The notes under the pieces are model-generated. The model saw only the letters and a program-made list of their open reading frames with translations. It searched no databases and was not told where the DNA came from. From contig CP136069.1 of assembly GCA_032622095.1 (NCBI GenBank), positions 14,370,450-14,434,449 of the forward strand: a stretch of 64,000 nucleotides of DNA. The letters run 5' to 3'. This document shows, piece after piece, positions 37,421 through 49,199 of this stretch. Origin of the DNA: Siphonodentalium dalli. Taxonomy: Eukaryota > Mollusca > Scaphopoda > Gadilida > Siphonodentaliidae. How positions within the stretch are numbered: position 1 is the stretch's first letter; every line of letters begins with the position of its first letter. Made by a program: the position numbers and the translations under genes.

Positions 37421-37918
37421 TTCCTACACTCTCGTTATTCGATTACAAACCGTCTGTCTCGTGCTTTCTGGTTTAAGTCAATCTAACATCTCATATCCAG
37501 GTATTATTACCCCAATTGCAATTTTACTTGAGGTTTATAAAGTAGCCGCTGATAGCTTACTTACTTACTTGGGACATGGTCCCATGTTGCAAGCAACACG
37601 GTTAGATCATCGAGCATTGAGCGGGATGTGATGGTTATCAGATGAGCACCATCCGCAGCACAAGTAGCATCTGCTTCAGTCCATGTCTGAGCTGTGCAAA
37701 CGTATCGGAGGCTGTATTGGATTCCATCCAGAGTGTATTGCGAATATACTCCCGAGGAGCAAGCTTGAGAAGATCATAGAAATTTCAATGAGAAGAGATG
37801 TTACAAACACCCGGTACACATGTACAGCTTCAAATAATAATAATTCACAACAATAGCATACCCGTTATGATTTAACATCACTATTGGCTTTAGTTGTTCC
37901 ATTGACAATAATGTTAAA
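37421..37918. other. Gene-free stretch 3' of the LINE
   Basis: No exon is recognised. A palindromic word GGGACATGGTCCC lies at about 37,570-37,582. Confidence 0.4.
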
Positions 37919-38107
37919 AACAAATGTGATGCATTACCGAAATTAAAAATAACAAATATGGTACAATACCTAGATTTATAAACACCAAATGTAATGCATG
38001 ATTACCTTGGTTTATAAATACAAAATGTGATGCATTACCGAAATTAAAAATAACAAATATGATGCATTACCTAGATTTATAAATACCAAATGTGATGCAT
38101 TACCGGA
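37919..38107. repeat. 32-36-bp degenerate tandem repeat, about six units
   Basis: Units of the form AACAAATGTGATGCATTACC followed by GAAATTAAAAAT or TAGATTTATAAAT alternate. Two unit types (GAAATTAAAAAT and AGATTTATAAA endings) repeat as a ~65-bp pair. Confidence 0.85.
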
Positions 38108-38435
38108 TATTGTAATCAACAATACATTACATAAGCAAAGCGACTTTCCCCATCACAAATCAGAACTGCATGTACGTGTCCCGTGTTATTTTTCACTACT
38201 ATATAGAGTACAAGACCAAGTACACAATTCGGACGTCATATGTGTTCATTTCATCGAAAACGGTAACTAACTGGTTCAATGAAACTTTACATGACTGAAA
38301 TCAACAATGTCGCACGTGCGTGGTGTAAGCGATAAGGAAACAACCTCGATTGTGAAAACAATCTTTGGCTTGTCTATTTTTGTCCGCTTCATACTTTAGA
38401 CGTCAGGAGCGGGTTGTATTACTGGCAGCTATATC
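38108..38435. other. Gene-free stretch
   Basis: Nothing recognised. Confidence 0.4.
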
Positions 38436-39095
38436 ATTGACGATAATTAGGCAGACCGCGACTTTATGCAGACGAAATCCGGTCTGCCTAATTTTTGCAT
38501 GCCAGTCACAACTAGTTATCTTGCGCTTTAATTGTTAACACCTCTCCTTGTTCAACCGATTTAGGTTGTCATTTGTCTATAAAATGATGGGATTGAAAAA
38601 AAAAATTGTTAATGGCATTTCCGCCCCGAACATTTTGAGAAATGTATATTCTATCGATATATAGTTTCATCATTGTGCGGTCTTTTTTCAATCCCGAAAT
38701 TTGTACTCAATTTCGATGTATACACCAGATTTCTCGATGTTTTAATGACATTTGGCCAGTTATCTCCTTTTTTACTGCATCGTGTACATAAAAAATGCAA
38801 AACCAGAAAAGTTGATTTTTTCAAGACCGCTGTGGATGTTTCGACCGAACAATGATGAAACTATATATCGACAGCATAAACATGTCTCAAAATTATCGGG
38901 GCTGAAATGCCCTTAACAAATTTTGTTTCAATCCCATCATTTTATAAACAAAAGACAACCTAAATCAGTTGAACAAGGAGAGGTGTTAACAATTAAAGCA
39001 CCAGATAACTACATTGTAGTTGTGACTGGTATGCAAAAAACAGACAGACCGGATTTGGTCTGCATAATGCTGCAGTCTGCCTAATGATGGTCAAT
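38436..39095. mobile_element. 660-bp foldback element, arms ~250 bp
   Basis: ATTGACGATAATTAGGCAGA at 38,436 and the following ~250 bp return as the reverse complement ending ATGGTCAAT at 39,095. The arms share GGTCTGCCTAATTTTTGCAT-type ends, AATTGTTAACACCTCTCCTT and TTATAAACA/ATAAAATGATGGGATTGA words. The central ~150 bp are unpaired. Related TTAGGCAGAC / GTCTGCCTAA words lie just outside at about 39,109 and 39,281, suggesting a further partial copy. No target duplication was identified. Confidence 0.8.
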
Positions 39096-41743
39096 GGTCC
39101 TCCTAACATTAGGCAGACCTGAGAATTTGTATATTTCATATTACTTGAGGAATCACAAATTCTCATTGATCATGGCTTGGTGGTCACATTTAGAACAAAA
39201 CTAGCGAAAGTGTGTTTAACATTGACCAGTTTTAAAGTTATGTGTATATGTCTGCATAATGATGGTACTAGGGTCATGTCTGCCTAAGGCTGAACGCTGA
39301 ACCCGAGAATTGCGGTTTTGATAAATGAACATAGCTTCTCTCAGATGAAGCTATATATCTCCCAGTTAAATGGTGATATCCACTATTCAAAACATAATTT
39401 CGCAAAGCGGAATGTTCCCTCAATGGGATAGCAACCATAGGTTGCTCTCACCCCGATGAATTTAACAGAAATTTAGACTCATTACCGATGTTATCATAAA
39501 TAGTAGACACTTTGTTACGTTAGGTAGTTCGTTTGAAACATAATTATCAGTCATAGATGGCGGACAATGCGTGTAGCAATAGAAAAAATATATGTTTAAT
39601 ATACCATAAAATTGTCTAGCCTGCAGAGCTGTTCGCAAAAATTATATATGCGTCCAAGTGGGGGTACCCACCATAATTTCGAGTATCAACGCCACAGATC
39701 GAGATGTCGCCAAACGCAGATCTGGGATGTCAAAGATGCGAATGATATACTTCACATTTTGACCGTTTCTGCTTGAAAATATACCAAAATTATAATTTAA
39801 CAGGCCGGCACATTGATCATCTTTAGGGTGGGGGTGCATGTGCAAGGGTGAACACATGTATGTTTGTTTGTGTTTTATGTTCTAATGTCATATTGATAGT
39901 ATAGGCTATTTTGTGTTGTTCGACATTATAGGACCAGAACTGTACAACGACAATTATTGTCTCCCTTTTTCTATCGATGACCCCGACAGCGTCACTTTTA
40001 TAGAAATTTTGTTTCCTGTCCTCCGTTACGAGACACTCATCTTCCAATGCAAGGGTTTTTTTCTAATATCGATTGGAGACCCACCCCAAAAGTTTGCAGA
40101 AAACAGTTATAGTAGAAAGATAAAGCAAACAACGTTGTGAAATGTACTAAATAAATTTGCGGATGAAATGTCAATCATGAAAACATAATGAAAAGCACCA
40201 GAGATCTGAAAATATCACTCAAATAAGCTAATTAAACTTATATCTAGAAAATGTTCAGCAGCCATACCAACATGTTACCCCCCCCCCCCCCAACATGCAT
40301 GTATGCGACAAGAGTGCGAATTAACAAATGGCCATACTCTAACGTGGTAACTAGTCCCAACTAGATGACCAAAATGTCCTCCCAGTCTCTGTTTAATGAT
40401 ATAATTTTCCAAGTACACATCGAAACAATACATGTATTCTTTGATATGACAGATACGGGAATCCCGACATAAATAATTATTATTCTCACAAAGGTGAGTA
40501 CTTGTTTTATAATAATAATGAAGCTATGTTAAATTAATCAGCTTTATATTATGTGAGCAGGTCCCATAAATTCCACACCAAACTGTCAAAGGGTGAATAT
40601 CACAACATAATACAAGAGATATGTTTATCTTTCAACATTGGCATCACATGGATATTTGAAGGTCGAAAACAACAATGCAAACCTGTGAGAACTGAAGGAA
40701 TTGATCGGTGCATTTTGTTCCCCATTAGATGCAGTACCCACAGCACGGTATGTGTTATAGACGGACACACATTGCGTTAATATAATATTGGTACTTAAGT
40801 TGGAGCCCCCTGCTCTTGATTAATGCTATTTTCAGGTCCAGTTTGAACATACAGTTTGGTAGTAATAATTTGTCTTTGAACATGGATCTAGAAAACAATT
40901 GCATGGAAAATATGCGATAGAGAACCACCCATGCGCCACTGAATCTTGAATACTGACTTTTTTCGGCGACCCCCACTTTGTATGAGTTTGAGTATGCAGC
41001 AGCTTAAGGAAAATCAACCAATTGGGAACATTTTCAAAATGACATACCAATTAATGAAAACCCCTCATGGAAGTCACGTTGAAAACGAGACAAAAATGGA
41101 CGTTAACTAATGCAGGTCGATCGGCTGATAACAAATACAGAGCGTTATATTCTACAACCAATTAAAGGTTCCGTCTGGATCACATTAAAAGGAAAAAAGG
41201 CACTCACGGTGTGTAGATGTGGACAAACTTTAATTATGTGCAACATCACGGCTAGGAAGAACATGGCGATATAGCTTAACGTTGTTCTTGTATTCAATAG
41301 CGATAGTTCTCCAATAACGACATATCGCCTGTTGAAATCATTGTTTTGCAAACAAAACTGTTACATTGGTTTGTCAACAACAAAAATCGCTAAACGTGCA
41401 ATAAGATTATATATTATGTTAGTCTAAATATTAATTTCAGAATATTTGTCAATGCACTGATCTTTTTGCAATGTTTACCTATATTTTTGATTAAACTTCG
41501 GTATATCATATTAGACTTCTTGGAATTGTATATCGGTAATTCCACAGTAACAGTAATATTTGCATAACAATGGTTTTAATATACGAAATCTGATTATTTG
41601 AGTTGTTAACAATTAAAGGGCAATTTATTTGTTAATGTATGTATTTGATAGAATCTTACAGACTTTCATGTTATTTCACATGAACCCACCTCGAAGGCAT
41701 TTAGTCCCTTTAAGTCCAACATTATCCATTGATTGACACTCAC
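39096..41743. other. Gene-free stretch (probable intron or 3' flank of the FN3 gene)
   Basis: A run of about 14 C lies near 40,277-40,290. Sequence 41,190-41,275 (GGCACTCACGGTGTG, then GGAAGAACATGGCGATAT) resembles 14,657-14,735, a likely dispersed repeat. Open frames here do not form recognisable domains. The downstream exons of the FN3 gene were not found. Confidence 0.45.
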
Positions 41744-42007
41744 CTGTTCTCCAGTCGATGGTGTGGTTCTGACCATATTTAGTTTCATCCAGTTCTATAA
41801 CAATGGGTGTGATTGTTATGGTATAAGCTGTTGACGGATTTAGCCCAGACACTGTCACACGAGGCTGCCAAACTTGTATATCTGGTGCGGCATCTCGTCT
41901 GACAATATAACTGTGGACGAACTTTCCAGCTGTTGGTGGGTTCCAGTAAATTTCAAAGTAAGTTTAATTTTTTTCACCGTTGATTCCGGTGATGAATAAT
42001 TCTGTCA
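41744..42007 (-). pseudogene. Fibronectin type III exon, phase 1-1, with in-frame stop
   Basis: On the minus strand an acceptor (CTTCCACTTTCAG, AG at 42,008-42,009) and a donor (GAACAG/GTGAGT, GT at 41,742-41,743) bound a 264-nt exon. Both ends are phase 1 and the length is divisible by three, the classic shuffled-domain exon. The translation is FN3-like, with a Trp in EIYWNPP (strand B), Tyr in HSYIVRR (strand C) and the tail VSGLNPSTAYTITITPIV (strands E-F). A TAA at 41,964-41,966 falls in frame between INGEKN and TYFEIYW. Both sides are in the same frame, so it is a substitution-type stop and not a frameshift. The gene is therefore either a pseudogene or an allele with a null exon, the exon is skipped, or the base call is wrong. 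It is probably part of one gene with the EGF-like exon 4.4 kb upstream, in a cell-surface or matrix protein. Confidence 0.78.
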
Positions 42008-43074
42008 CTGAAAGTGGAAGAATGTTTGCTACCCAGTTAATATCAACCAATGCCTGGGTATATACTAATGTAATTTGCCAGCATCTATTCAGCTACCATA
42101 CATTTGTAGAGACATGTCAGTCAAATTAGTTCCCGTTGACAGGACATATTTGACATTATTCGCTATTTACGATCAATGCAGACACCGGCACTCTTGTGTG
42201 GAAAATATTACACTGCCAAAACAGATTTTCTAGGTGAGAAAATTTCTTATTTGGAAATTTATTTTCTCATTATAAGAAATAATTTTCTTGTTCTATAAAA
42301 CGTTATTTACTTGCTGCACATATTATTATATCTAGATTTGTTTTCTAGACAGTAGAAACATTATTCTAGGTTATAAGATAATATGTTAGAGAATGAAAAT
42401 GTTGTTCTTGTGTTAGAAAAAGTGATAAAGTGATTTCTTGGATTAAGATTGTTTTATGATGTTTGAGAACATTATTTAAAGAACAAGAAAAATTTATGTT
42501 ATCACGGTTGGACCTCTGAATGTTTGTTTTAAATGTTTTTGCAAATTTGTTCAAGAATAAAACTTTCTCACCGGAAACATCCATTCTAAACACTGCACAG
42601 GTGCGTACTGTTATAATTTATTGAACAAAACACATATAATAAATGAATGCCATCAACATAATCTATAATATACAAAACAGAAACAATTGTTATCATCCAA
42701 TCTGACCCAACCATCCGGTCATGTAGTCAACAAGAATAACTAATAACATCCCAAATGATTCCCAGTAAATCATGCATATTTGCAGTGCGTTTATGTAGAA
42801 AGTATTGTTTTGCTAGAAAGATTGTATTAAGGCTTATCTTTAACTATGAAAATATTTTTTTAAACTTAAGAGACTTAACTATGAAAATCTTTCACATATT
42901 AGACCATGGGATGAAAATCCAAAGGTCGATAAATATGCAGTCATTGTAAATGGATTCCTCCAAAATCAATCAACACTTTACCAGGAAGTTATACAATACA
43001 TAAACCCGATATAGTTTCAAATCAAGAAACAGATTAAAGTCACAACAAAAATTACATCAATTACACGTGCCATT
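42008..43074. other. Probable intron, no gene seen
   Basis: The sequence CACTGCCAAAACAGATTTTC at 42,211, followed by repeated AGAAA/TTCTTG words up to about 42,500, looks like the end of an old transposon, but no partner end was found. A 20-bp string at 42,901-42,920 is repeated inverted at 45,433-45,452. Confidence 0.4.
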
Positions 43075-43176
43075 CACAGGTCCCCAGAACAAAAATTGAC
43101 CCCACCCCCAATAATACTTAATCATAGGATTAAGTATTATTGGGGGTGGGGTCAATTTTTGTTCTGGGGACCTGTG
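43075..43176. repeat. Perfect 102-bp palindrome (49-bp arms, 4-bp spacer)
   Basis: The left arm begins CACAGGTCCCCAGAACAAAA and the right arm is its exact complement ending CCTGTG, separated by ATAG. It contains CCCCACCCCC / GGGGGTGGGG. Both arms appear identical, so it is recent or actively homogenised. It lies in the presumed intron between the FN3 and EGF-like exons. Confidence 0.95.
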
Positions 43177-46100
43177 GTGCCATTCCGATTTATTGAATTT
43201 ATGGAATCGGAAGCGAAACCAAGCGCGCGATTGTCCGGAAAATTAGTATTACGCCAGATCTTAACGGGAAACTATTTTTACTTCACGCGGCACTTTCTCT
43301 TTATTCTATTCCACCGACAATGGCACTGTTTTTCAGAGATAGGGCAGAATATTTACCAGATACAGAGTGCCAGCCGACCATTTCATTTAGTGTCTGGTGT
43401 GCATAAGTCTATATATAGGCCTATAGGCCTATATATAAGTTGAACTTTTCAAGCACGATGATGATGGGTTCGTATTTATCGTTATGTTTTCCGTTAATTA
43501 TCTTTTACAATCAAATATCATATGAACTTAAGCTATTAATTCGTTCATGTGATAATTTTCAACTAACTAATTTTGTAGATCTCTACTTGCAATTTTCCCC
43601 TTAAATATGCGAGGTGTTTAAATATGCGTATATACAATGCAGTCCACGATGTGAATTATGCAGGCGTGAAAAGTTTAAGGAATATATCCATGCCGATAAT
43701 TGTTTATTCTTACGCCATGTGTACATGGGTTTAAATGCTGTTATGTACCGTTTTTACGTAGACGAAAATGATAGGTTCTAGTTCAGTTCAACTCTTGGAG
43801 GGCATGTGTCCGAGTCAAATAAGCCTCTATATTTTGGCGTGCAGATAACAACAATTCTGGAAATTCCATGTTTTTTATTTTTGTTTATTTATTTTTACTA
43901 AGTTATTTATATACTGAACAGTTCGTGCAAGTTTATGCTCATGTAATATCTTGTCCACTATACCGACATATAGCAGTTACACATGGCTGACTACATCATG
44001 ATGATGATATATATACCGCGCATGAAAAGTTATTTCAAAACATGCTATAATAATATAACTCTTAATGAATGACTTCATATAAAACAAAGTATACGATATT
44101 TGTATTTGACTGTTTATTGGATCATAAATGCAAGTCGCGAATTATAATGGCGGGGTATTACCTGGCGAAATTTTAAAACAAGTTGAGGCACTGCATGCAT
44201 GAGCGTGGCGACCGGGTAGTCCTAACTTTGGTCAAAATGTTCAACGTTGGACATTCCATGCATACCCGAACCAACAGAAGTAATTTGACATTTCAGCCAG
44301 AAAATAGATTCGAATATTGACCAATCAGTTTGAAAGTTGTTTTGTTTTAAATGGAAATAAAGATATTCAAAATTATTAAGTTTTAAAGAGTTTGGGAATG
44401 TTTGATATCTCGAGGTCAAGGGAGATGTATATAGTATGTAATTCTAAGGTGAACTAAATAAACACACTTTATATGACGTCCATATCGATGCATTTATATA
44501 TCTTGTTATATATATGCTTGTTTTTTATTATTTCGTGAACAATGTTGGACATATCGCATGATTTTTCAGTGACAATTTTGACGGGCATTAATCATTCCGA
44601 CAAGCCCATATAACCTTTATGTGCATGTATTCGGCGTTTGAGATAAGTCTACACATGTAGCTAAACTCTACTAAATATACGACTATGTCCTGTGGCGAGC
44701 GCACGGTGGTCACGATATCGGACACGAATACATGTAGCACTCAAGTTCTCAACGGAACATCTGCACATGCACTTTTCACCTTATAATTTAAAATAAACTT
44801 GAATAGTATGATTGTCTGGGTCTATAAGGCTATATGCATGGCGACAAAATGTGTCCCGAGAAAGTTTTGCGCCATCAAAATTGTAAAAATATACCATTTG
44901 TTCAGTTAAATATCCACACATAATTTTGTTTTTATTAATTTCATATTTATACCAAAACATTTACTGACCCTCAAGTCGATGCAATTTCAGCGTAGATATT
45001 CCGTTAAATACACGTGACGCCCAGAGGAATAACACTATTCGCCGGTGGAATGCATGTAACGTCAAGAACAGTAACTCTATTTCATCGAACGTCAGGCGCC
45101 ATTCGGGGGAATTTAATATTCAAAATGTCATTTTGGGCATAAATATGCCGTTCTGTTTGTGCTTTTCGTGTTTATTGAAAGATTTCGTCATATTCCATTT
45201 AGAATAATCACCAACTTGTCTCAATTAACTTGTAATAATAAACAGAATTTTTTTTTATATTTTAGTGAGAATGTACACGAAAACGGCTAACAAAAACATG
45301 TTTTTCTCGCGAATGTGCAACTCCCGAAACCAGAACATTTTACAATCTGTTACAAGAAAACAATCTTGCTATGAAAATATAAAGTTCTTGTAGTACCCTA
45401 AAAGTTGCAGACAAACTTTTTTCTAAGCGTCCTAGGATTTTCATCCCATGGTCTATATCATCAATACATTTTTTTCTTGTGTCATTCCCCAGAATTAAGT
45501 TTTTATTTTTAGTTTATTTTTCTCAAAATAAGAAAATAATTTTTAAAGATAGATTTGTTAAAATACAATCATGCTCTTATTCACTCCAAAACAATTGAGT
45601 AGCGAAATCATCACTATGTTTTAAATTTATGCTGAGCTACATGTACAGTAAATGCTTGTTTTGACTTGTTATCATATGTAAAGGTCCAGCAGTACACATT
45701 GTTATAATTCATCACAGCTTAGCATTCACACTGTAATACGTCATAATCCCCCATATGGCACACGGGCTTGATACGCACTCCTCTTCCCCAAACCACACCA
45801 ACCCCCACCGCACTGCCAGTATGAACCGTTCCTATATACGCGCCTGCGTTGTGTGATGGTAGTATACTAGAGAGCAGGCTTATATACAGGGAGAGCGCAT
45901 ACGACATTGTGGTGGCGGACATCGGATGGCGTTTCAACCCCTGTCATGTAGGGTGTAAATCCCCACACGAAGAACGAATCCCCCACAGTTTTTGAACTCA
46001 ACATTAGTGTGAGACCATCGTCCAGATTATTCGTCAAATCATTGTTTCATATTGAAAAATTTGACCGTGCATTTAAATCCAATGCTATTCATTTCCATAC

Positions 46101-46415
46101 AAGCATACAAAACTACCCTGGTCGGTGTTTTATATATATATATGCACAGGTATCATAGTTGTTAAAATGTTTATTTAGCCAGTGTTGATAAAGTTGGGAA
46201 AATGTTTTGCAAGGGAATAAGACCCCATCGGAGAACGGCACTCAACACACAACAAACACATATGAGAAAAAGTTGTATGTTATTCATTTTGTATTGTCCC
46301 ATTATTGAGTACCATTATTCTAAAATCCTAAAATCACAATTAGCTTTATATTATTGTTTGGATTCCTAATATAATTGAATAACAATTATTATAAAATCCT
46401 AAATAATCTACTCAC
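43177..46415. other. Probable intron; short palindromes only
   Basis: A 34-bp near-perfect palindrome (CTATATATAGGCCTATAGG and complement) lies at about 43,402-43,436. The 20-bp word AGACCATGGGATGAAAATCC of 42,901 occurs inverted at 45,433-45,452. The minus frame at 45,719-45,937 starts with a hydrophobic stretch that could mimic a signal peptide, but it lacks supporting features. Confidence 0.45.
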
Positions 46416-46541
46416 GTGGTTTGCATGCTATCAGGTCGTTGTTCCTGTATTCAGATTCCATGCATCTGCACCTGGAATTCCTGCACACAAGACCACTAAC
46501 ACACGATGCTGTGCTAGAACAGCTATAGCCGAATGGTCCAC
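46416..46541 (-). CDS. EGF/EB-like cysteine-rich domain exon, phase 1-1
   Basis: Minus-strand acceptor (TTCGATTGATACAG, AG at 46,542-46,543) and donor (CCAC/GTGAGT, GT at 46,414-46,415) bound a 126-nt exon, phase 1 at both ends and divisible by three. It encodes 41 complete codons with six cysteines spaced C-x5-C-x5-C-x4-C-x-C-x12-C (motifs GYSCSSTASC, GLVCRNSRCRC, LIACKP). This fits EGF-like or EB modules used in multi-EGF receptors and matrix proteins, secreted or on the extracellular side of a membrane protein. Strand and phase match the FN3 exon at 41,744-42,007, so the two can be spliced in frame, giving an EGF/EB-then-FN3 order. No signal peptide, transmembrane segment or kinase/phosphatase exon was found, so the full protein class stays open. 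Confidence 0.72.
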
Positions 46542-46559
46542 CTGTATCAATCGAAGAGA

Positions 46560-48285
46560 TCAAAATAACACGTTGGGGTCCGGGAACGTTTTGGTCAGCG
46601 GGCTTCCTTATGCCATTAATTAGTTCTTTTCTCGTGAATTCTGATCGTGATATCTGGAGCGATAACTTGAACAAATATCAACTAATTGTTCATGTCCACC
46701 TATTTTGGGCGGAGTTACGGCACTCAAATATAAACTGCCTTCAGTCAATAATTGGTATCACACTTCTCAATAGTGCTCTCTCTCTGGTAGCAGGTAACAG
46801 TTAATGAATTTTCAATCCAAGCCCATGCTAGCTATCGAAACTCGACACCACATCTCTGATGCAATATTTGTTTTTTACAAGGTCGATTTTCTAGGAAGTT
46901 ACACCGGTGTTGGAAAAATCGCTCCAAGCTACCCAGTATGTAATACGCCTTCCTTAAACATTTCACGAATCATTAAGATATAATGAGGCGAAACAAGTTT
47001 CATAACATCTAATCCAAAATTCAGAATTCAAAACCTGTCAATATCCAATATATGCTGTTAGTTTCAATACAATTCCCCTGTAACAATCAAAGATATAAAA
47101 ATAACACGTTGGAGTCCGGGAACTTTTTGATGGGCATGGTCTGCAGACGGCGATATCGCGCTAATTGGAAGAAATATCACTCAGTTCATTTTGTTTACAT
47201 TCGGTAGATAAGACTTGTTCAATAATTTCTTGATCGAGATCGAAAACCAAACATGTCCGCCTCCATACATAATTAGTTAATTTTTGTTAACGTTTATAGT
47301 GATATTAAGTGCGATAACGTGGACAAATATCAAGTAATGGTGTTTATACTCGGTGTATGAGAATTGCTGAACAATGTAATATGTAATTGCTAATATATCT
47401 AATTTAACACATTTTTATCACACTCCAAACACCTCAGATACATAAAAATATACCTGTAAATATTATCCTAGACATTATACATGGTCTGACGTCATAATGT
47501 ACCATTTATCTCAATCAATTAAATGGAATTAAAACTTTCTGATTAAAAAATGAACTTTGAATGAGTAATAGCGTGAATGATTTCATGGGATTGTTCAAGA
47601 CTGAAATTTCAAGAGATTGCATCATTAAAGATTATGATATTGTCAAAGCTGAAGCCTTTGTATATAGTGCCATTAAAGCTCGGTGAAGTTTGGCTGAAAC
47701 TTTGGTAAAGCTTGGAAAAGTTATGATTGAAATTTTGTTCCTTTGATGAGTTGGATAAATTTGCCAAGGTATTTCATGGTTTTCCGAACTTGAAACGTTC
47801 CAATATCGCACAGATGATTTCCAAGGTGTCCAAGGTTTCCGATCCTAGGATATCCTAGGAATACCAAGGCATTTTCCTAACTATTCCAAGGTTTTATATC
47901 CTAGGAATTCCTTGGATATCCTATGACATTTTGGCATGGGTACTTTTTGGTTGGCGGGCTCCCTTATGCCCTTAATTAGTTCTTTTCGTGAATTTTTATC
48001 ATCATGTCTGGAGCGATAGCTTGAACAAATATCAACTAATGGTGTTTATATTCGTTATATGGGACTTGCTGAAAAATGTCTTGATCAATTCGAAACCGAT
48101 CAGGTACGCTAATTTTGGGCGGAGTTTTGTTGACAGTACGGCGCCTTCCTCATACATTTTCTTGAATCATTACGATATGATAAGGTGAAACTAGCTTCAT
48201 AACATATAATCCCATATTCAAAACCTGATCGAGTTTTGAAAAATATCAATATCCAGTCCAGTAAAATTCCTGAGAAATAGTTTGC
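46560..48285. repeat. Three diverged direct copies of a dispersed repeat
   Basis: Copy a: about 46,561-46,720 with its continuation at 46,935-47,080. Copy b: about 47,096-47,360. Copy c: about 47,940-48,285. Shared words in order are AATAACACGTTGGGGTCCGG, CGGGCTCCCTTATGCC, TTAATTAGTTCTTTT, GGAGCGATAACTTGAACAAA, TATCAACTAAT, TTTTGGGCGGAGTT, ACGCCTTCCT and GGCGAAACAAGTTTCATAAC. Between b and c, 47,780-47,930 is a low-complexity run of CCTAGGA / CCAAGG words. The repeat begins only ~20 bp upstream of the EGF-like exon's acceptor (46,543 vs 46,561). Confidence 0.75.
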
Positions 48286-48381
48286 ATATAACACATGCCC
48301 CCACAGGGTCGTGTCGTTACAAACGAGTGAACATATAAATAAAATTAAATCTAAATAGAATACTAGCACACCACTGGCAGC

Positions 48382-48975
48382 ACATTGACGGGCACGAAAC
48401 CTCGTATGGGTGTTATTCCTATTGATTCGTGTATACGGGTGGTCCCTCCAACATATACCCCTATAAACTATTATAGTGATCATATCACGTAAATGTCTGC
48501 TTTTTTCTAATAGGCTTCATCGAGGACCCCTTTTATAGCGTTTCTATCATGCATTTTTGTAATAGGTTCCAACACCATGTCCTATTAGAGTAAGCCATTG
48601 ATAACGGAACCTTCTGGAATCACCAATCAATCTAAAAAATCAATGTCTCGGCGTCTCCAGTTATGAACCACGCAGCCACTGCACCGAATGACTCAAACCC
48701 CTAAAATTCGCAACCCCTGTCGACTGTACCTCTATGTATCAAACCTCCCTGAACTCGCGCCCCTGTTAACATACGAATACATATCATCCAAAATTAACAA
48801 ACCTATTCATACGTGGGATTTTTTCATGGTGAAATTATTGAATGGTTTCATAAGGAGGGTGCATTTCACAACGAGCGTATACTATTGATGAATGTGTTAC
48901 CTTACGCCTTAACAATTCATTCACCACAGCCGTCGAACAGGTGAACAGTAGGCATATTTGTCACTGCATCATCTG
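48382..48975 (-). repeat. Dispersed repeat family G, copy 1 (uninterrupted)
   Basis: The reverse complement of this segment aligns colinearly with 58,055-59,135. Shared words are GATGCAGTGACAAATATG, AAACCATTCAATAATTTC, GGTTTGATACATA, GGTTTGAGTCATTC, GATTGGTGATTCCAGAAGG, GATAGAAACGCTATAAAAGG and AATCAATAGGAAT. This copy lacks the ~460-bp insertion found in copy 2 and so shows the empty site. Confidence 0.88.
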
Positions 48976-49199
48976 AATGCGCATGCGTCGTGGGAGTACA
49001 GTAATTATTTTCTAATGAAGATTTTCTCAAAAATATTGTGATAAACTTCACCGATTGCAACACGGAACACATACAGTATTTCTCATATTACATGGAATAC
49101 AATTAAAAACGCAACATACTGTTTTTGTTTTTGGAAGTAAATACGAAAAGCATTTATACTTTGAACGACTACCTGACAACAACAATAACAAAATTAATA

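Noticed and set aside
39642-39857. Further FN3-like exon on the minus strand downstream of the FN3 exon
   Set aside because: The frame has a few hydrophobic strands but lacks the Trp, Tyr and Leu-x-Pro-x-Thr-x-Tyr signature, and no splice pair was found.
45719-45937. First exon of a secreted protein (hydrophobic start MSYALSLYISLLSSILP)
   Set aside because: The frame ends in a stop 70 codons later with no donor identified, and nothing downstream joins it. Hydrophobic runs are expected by chance here.
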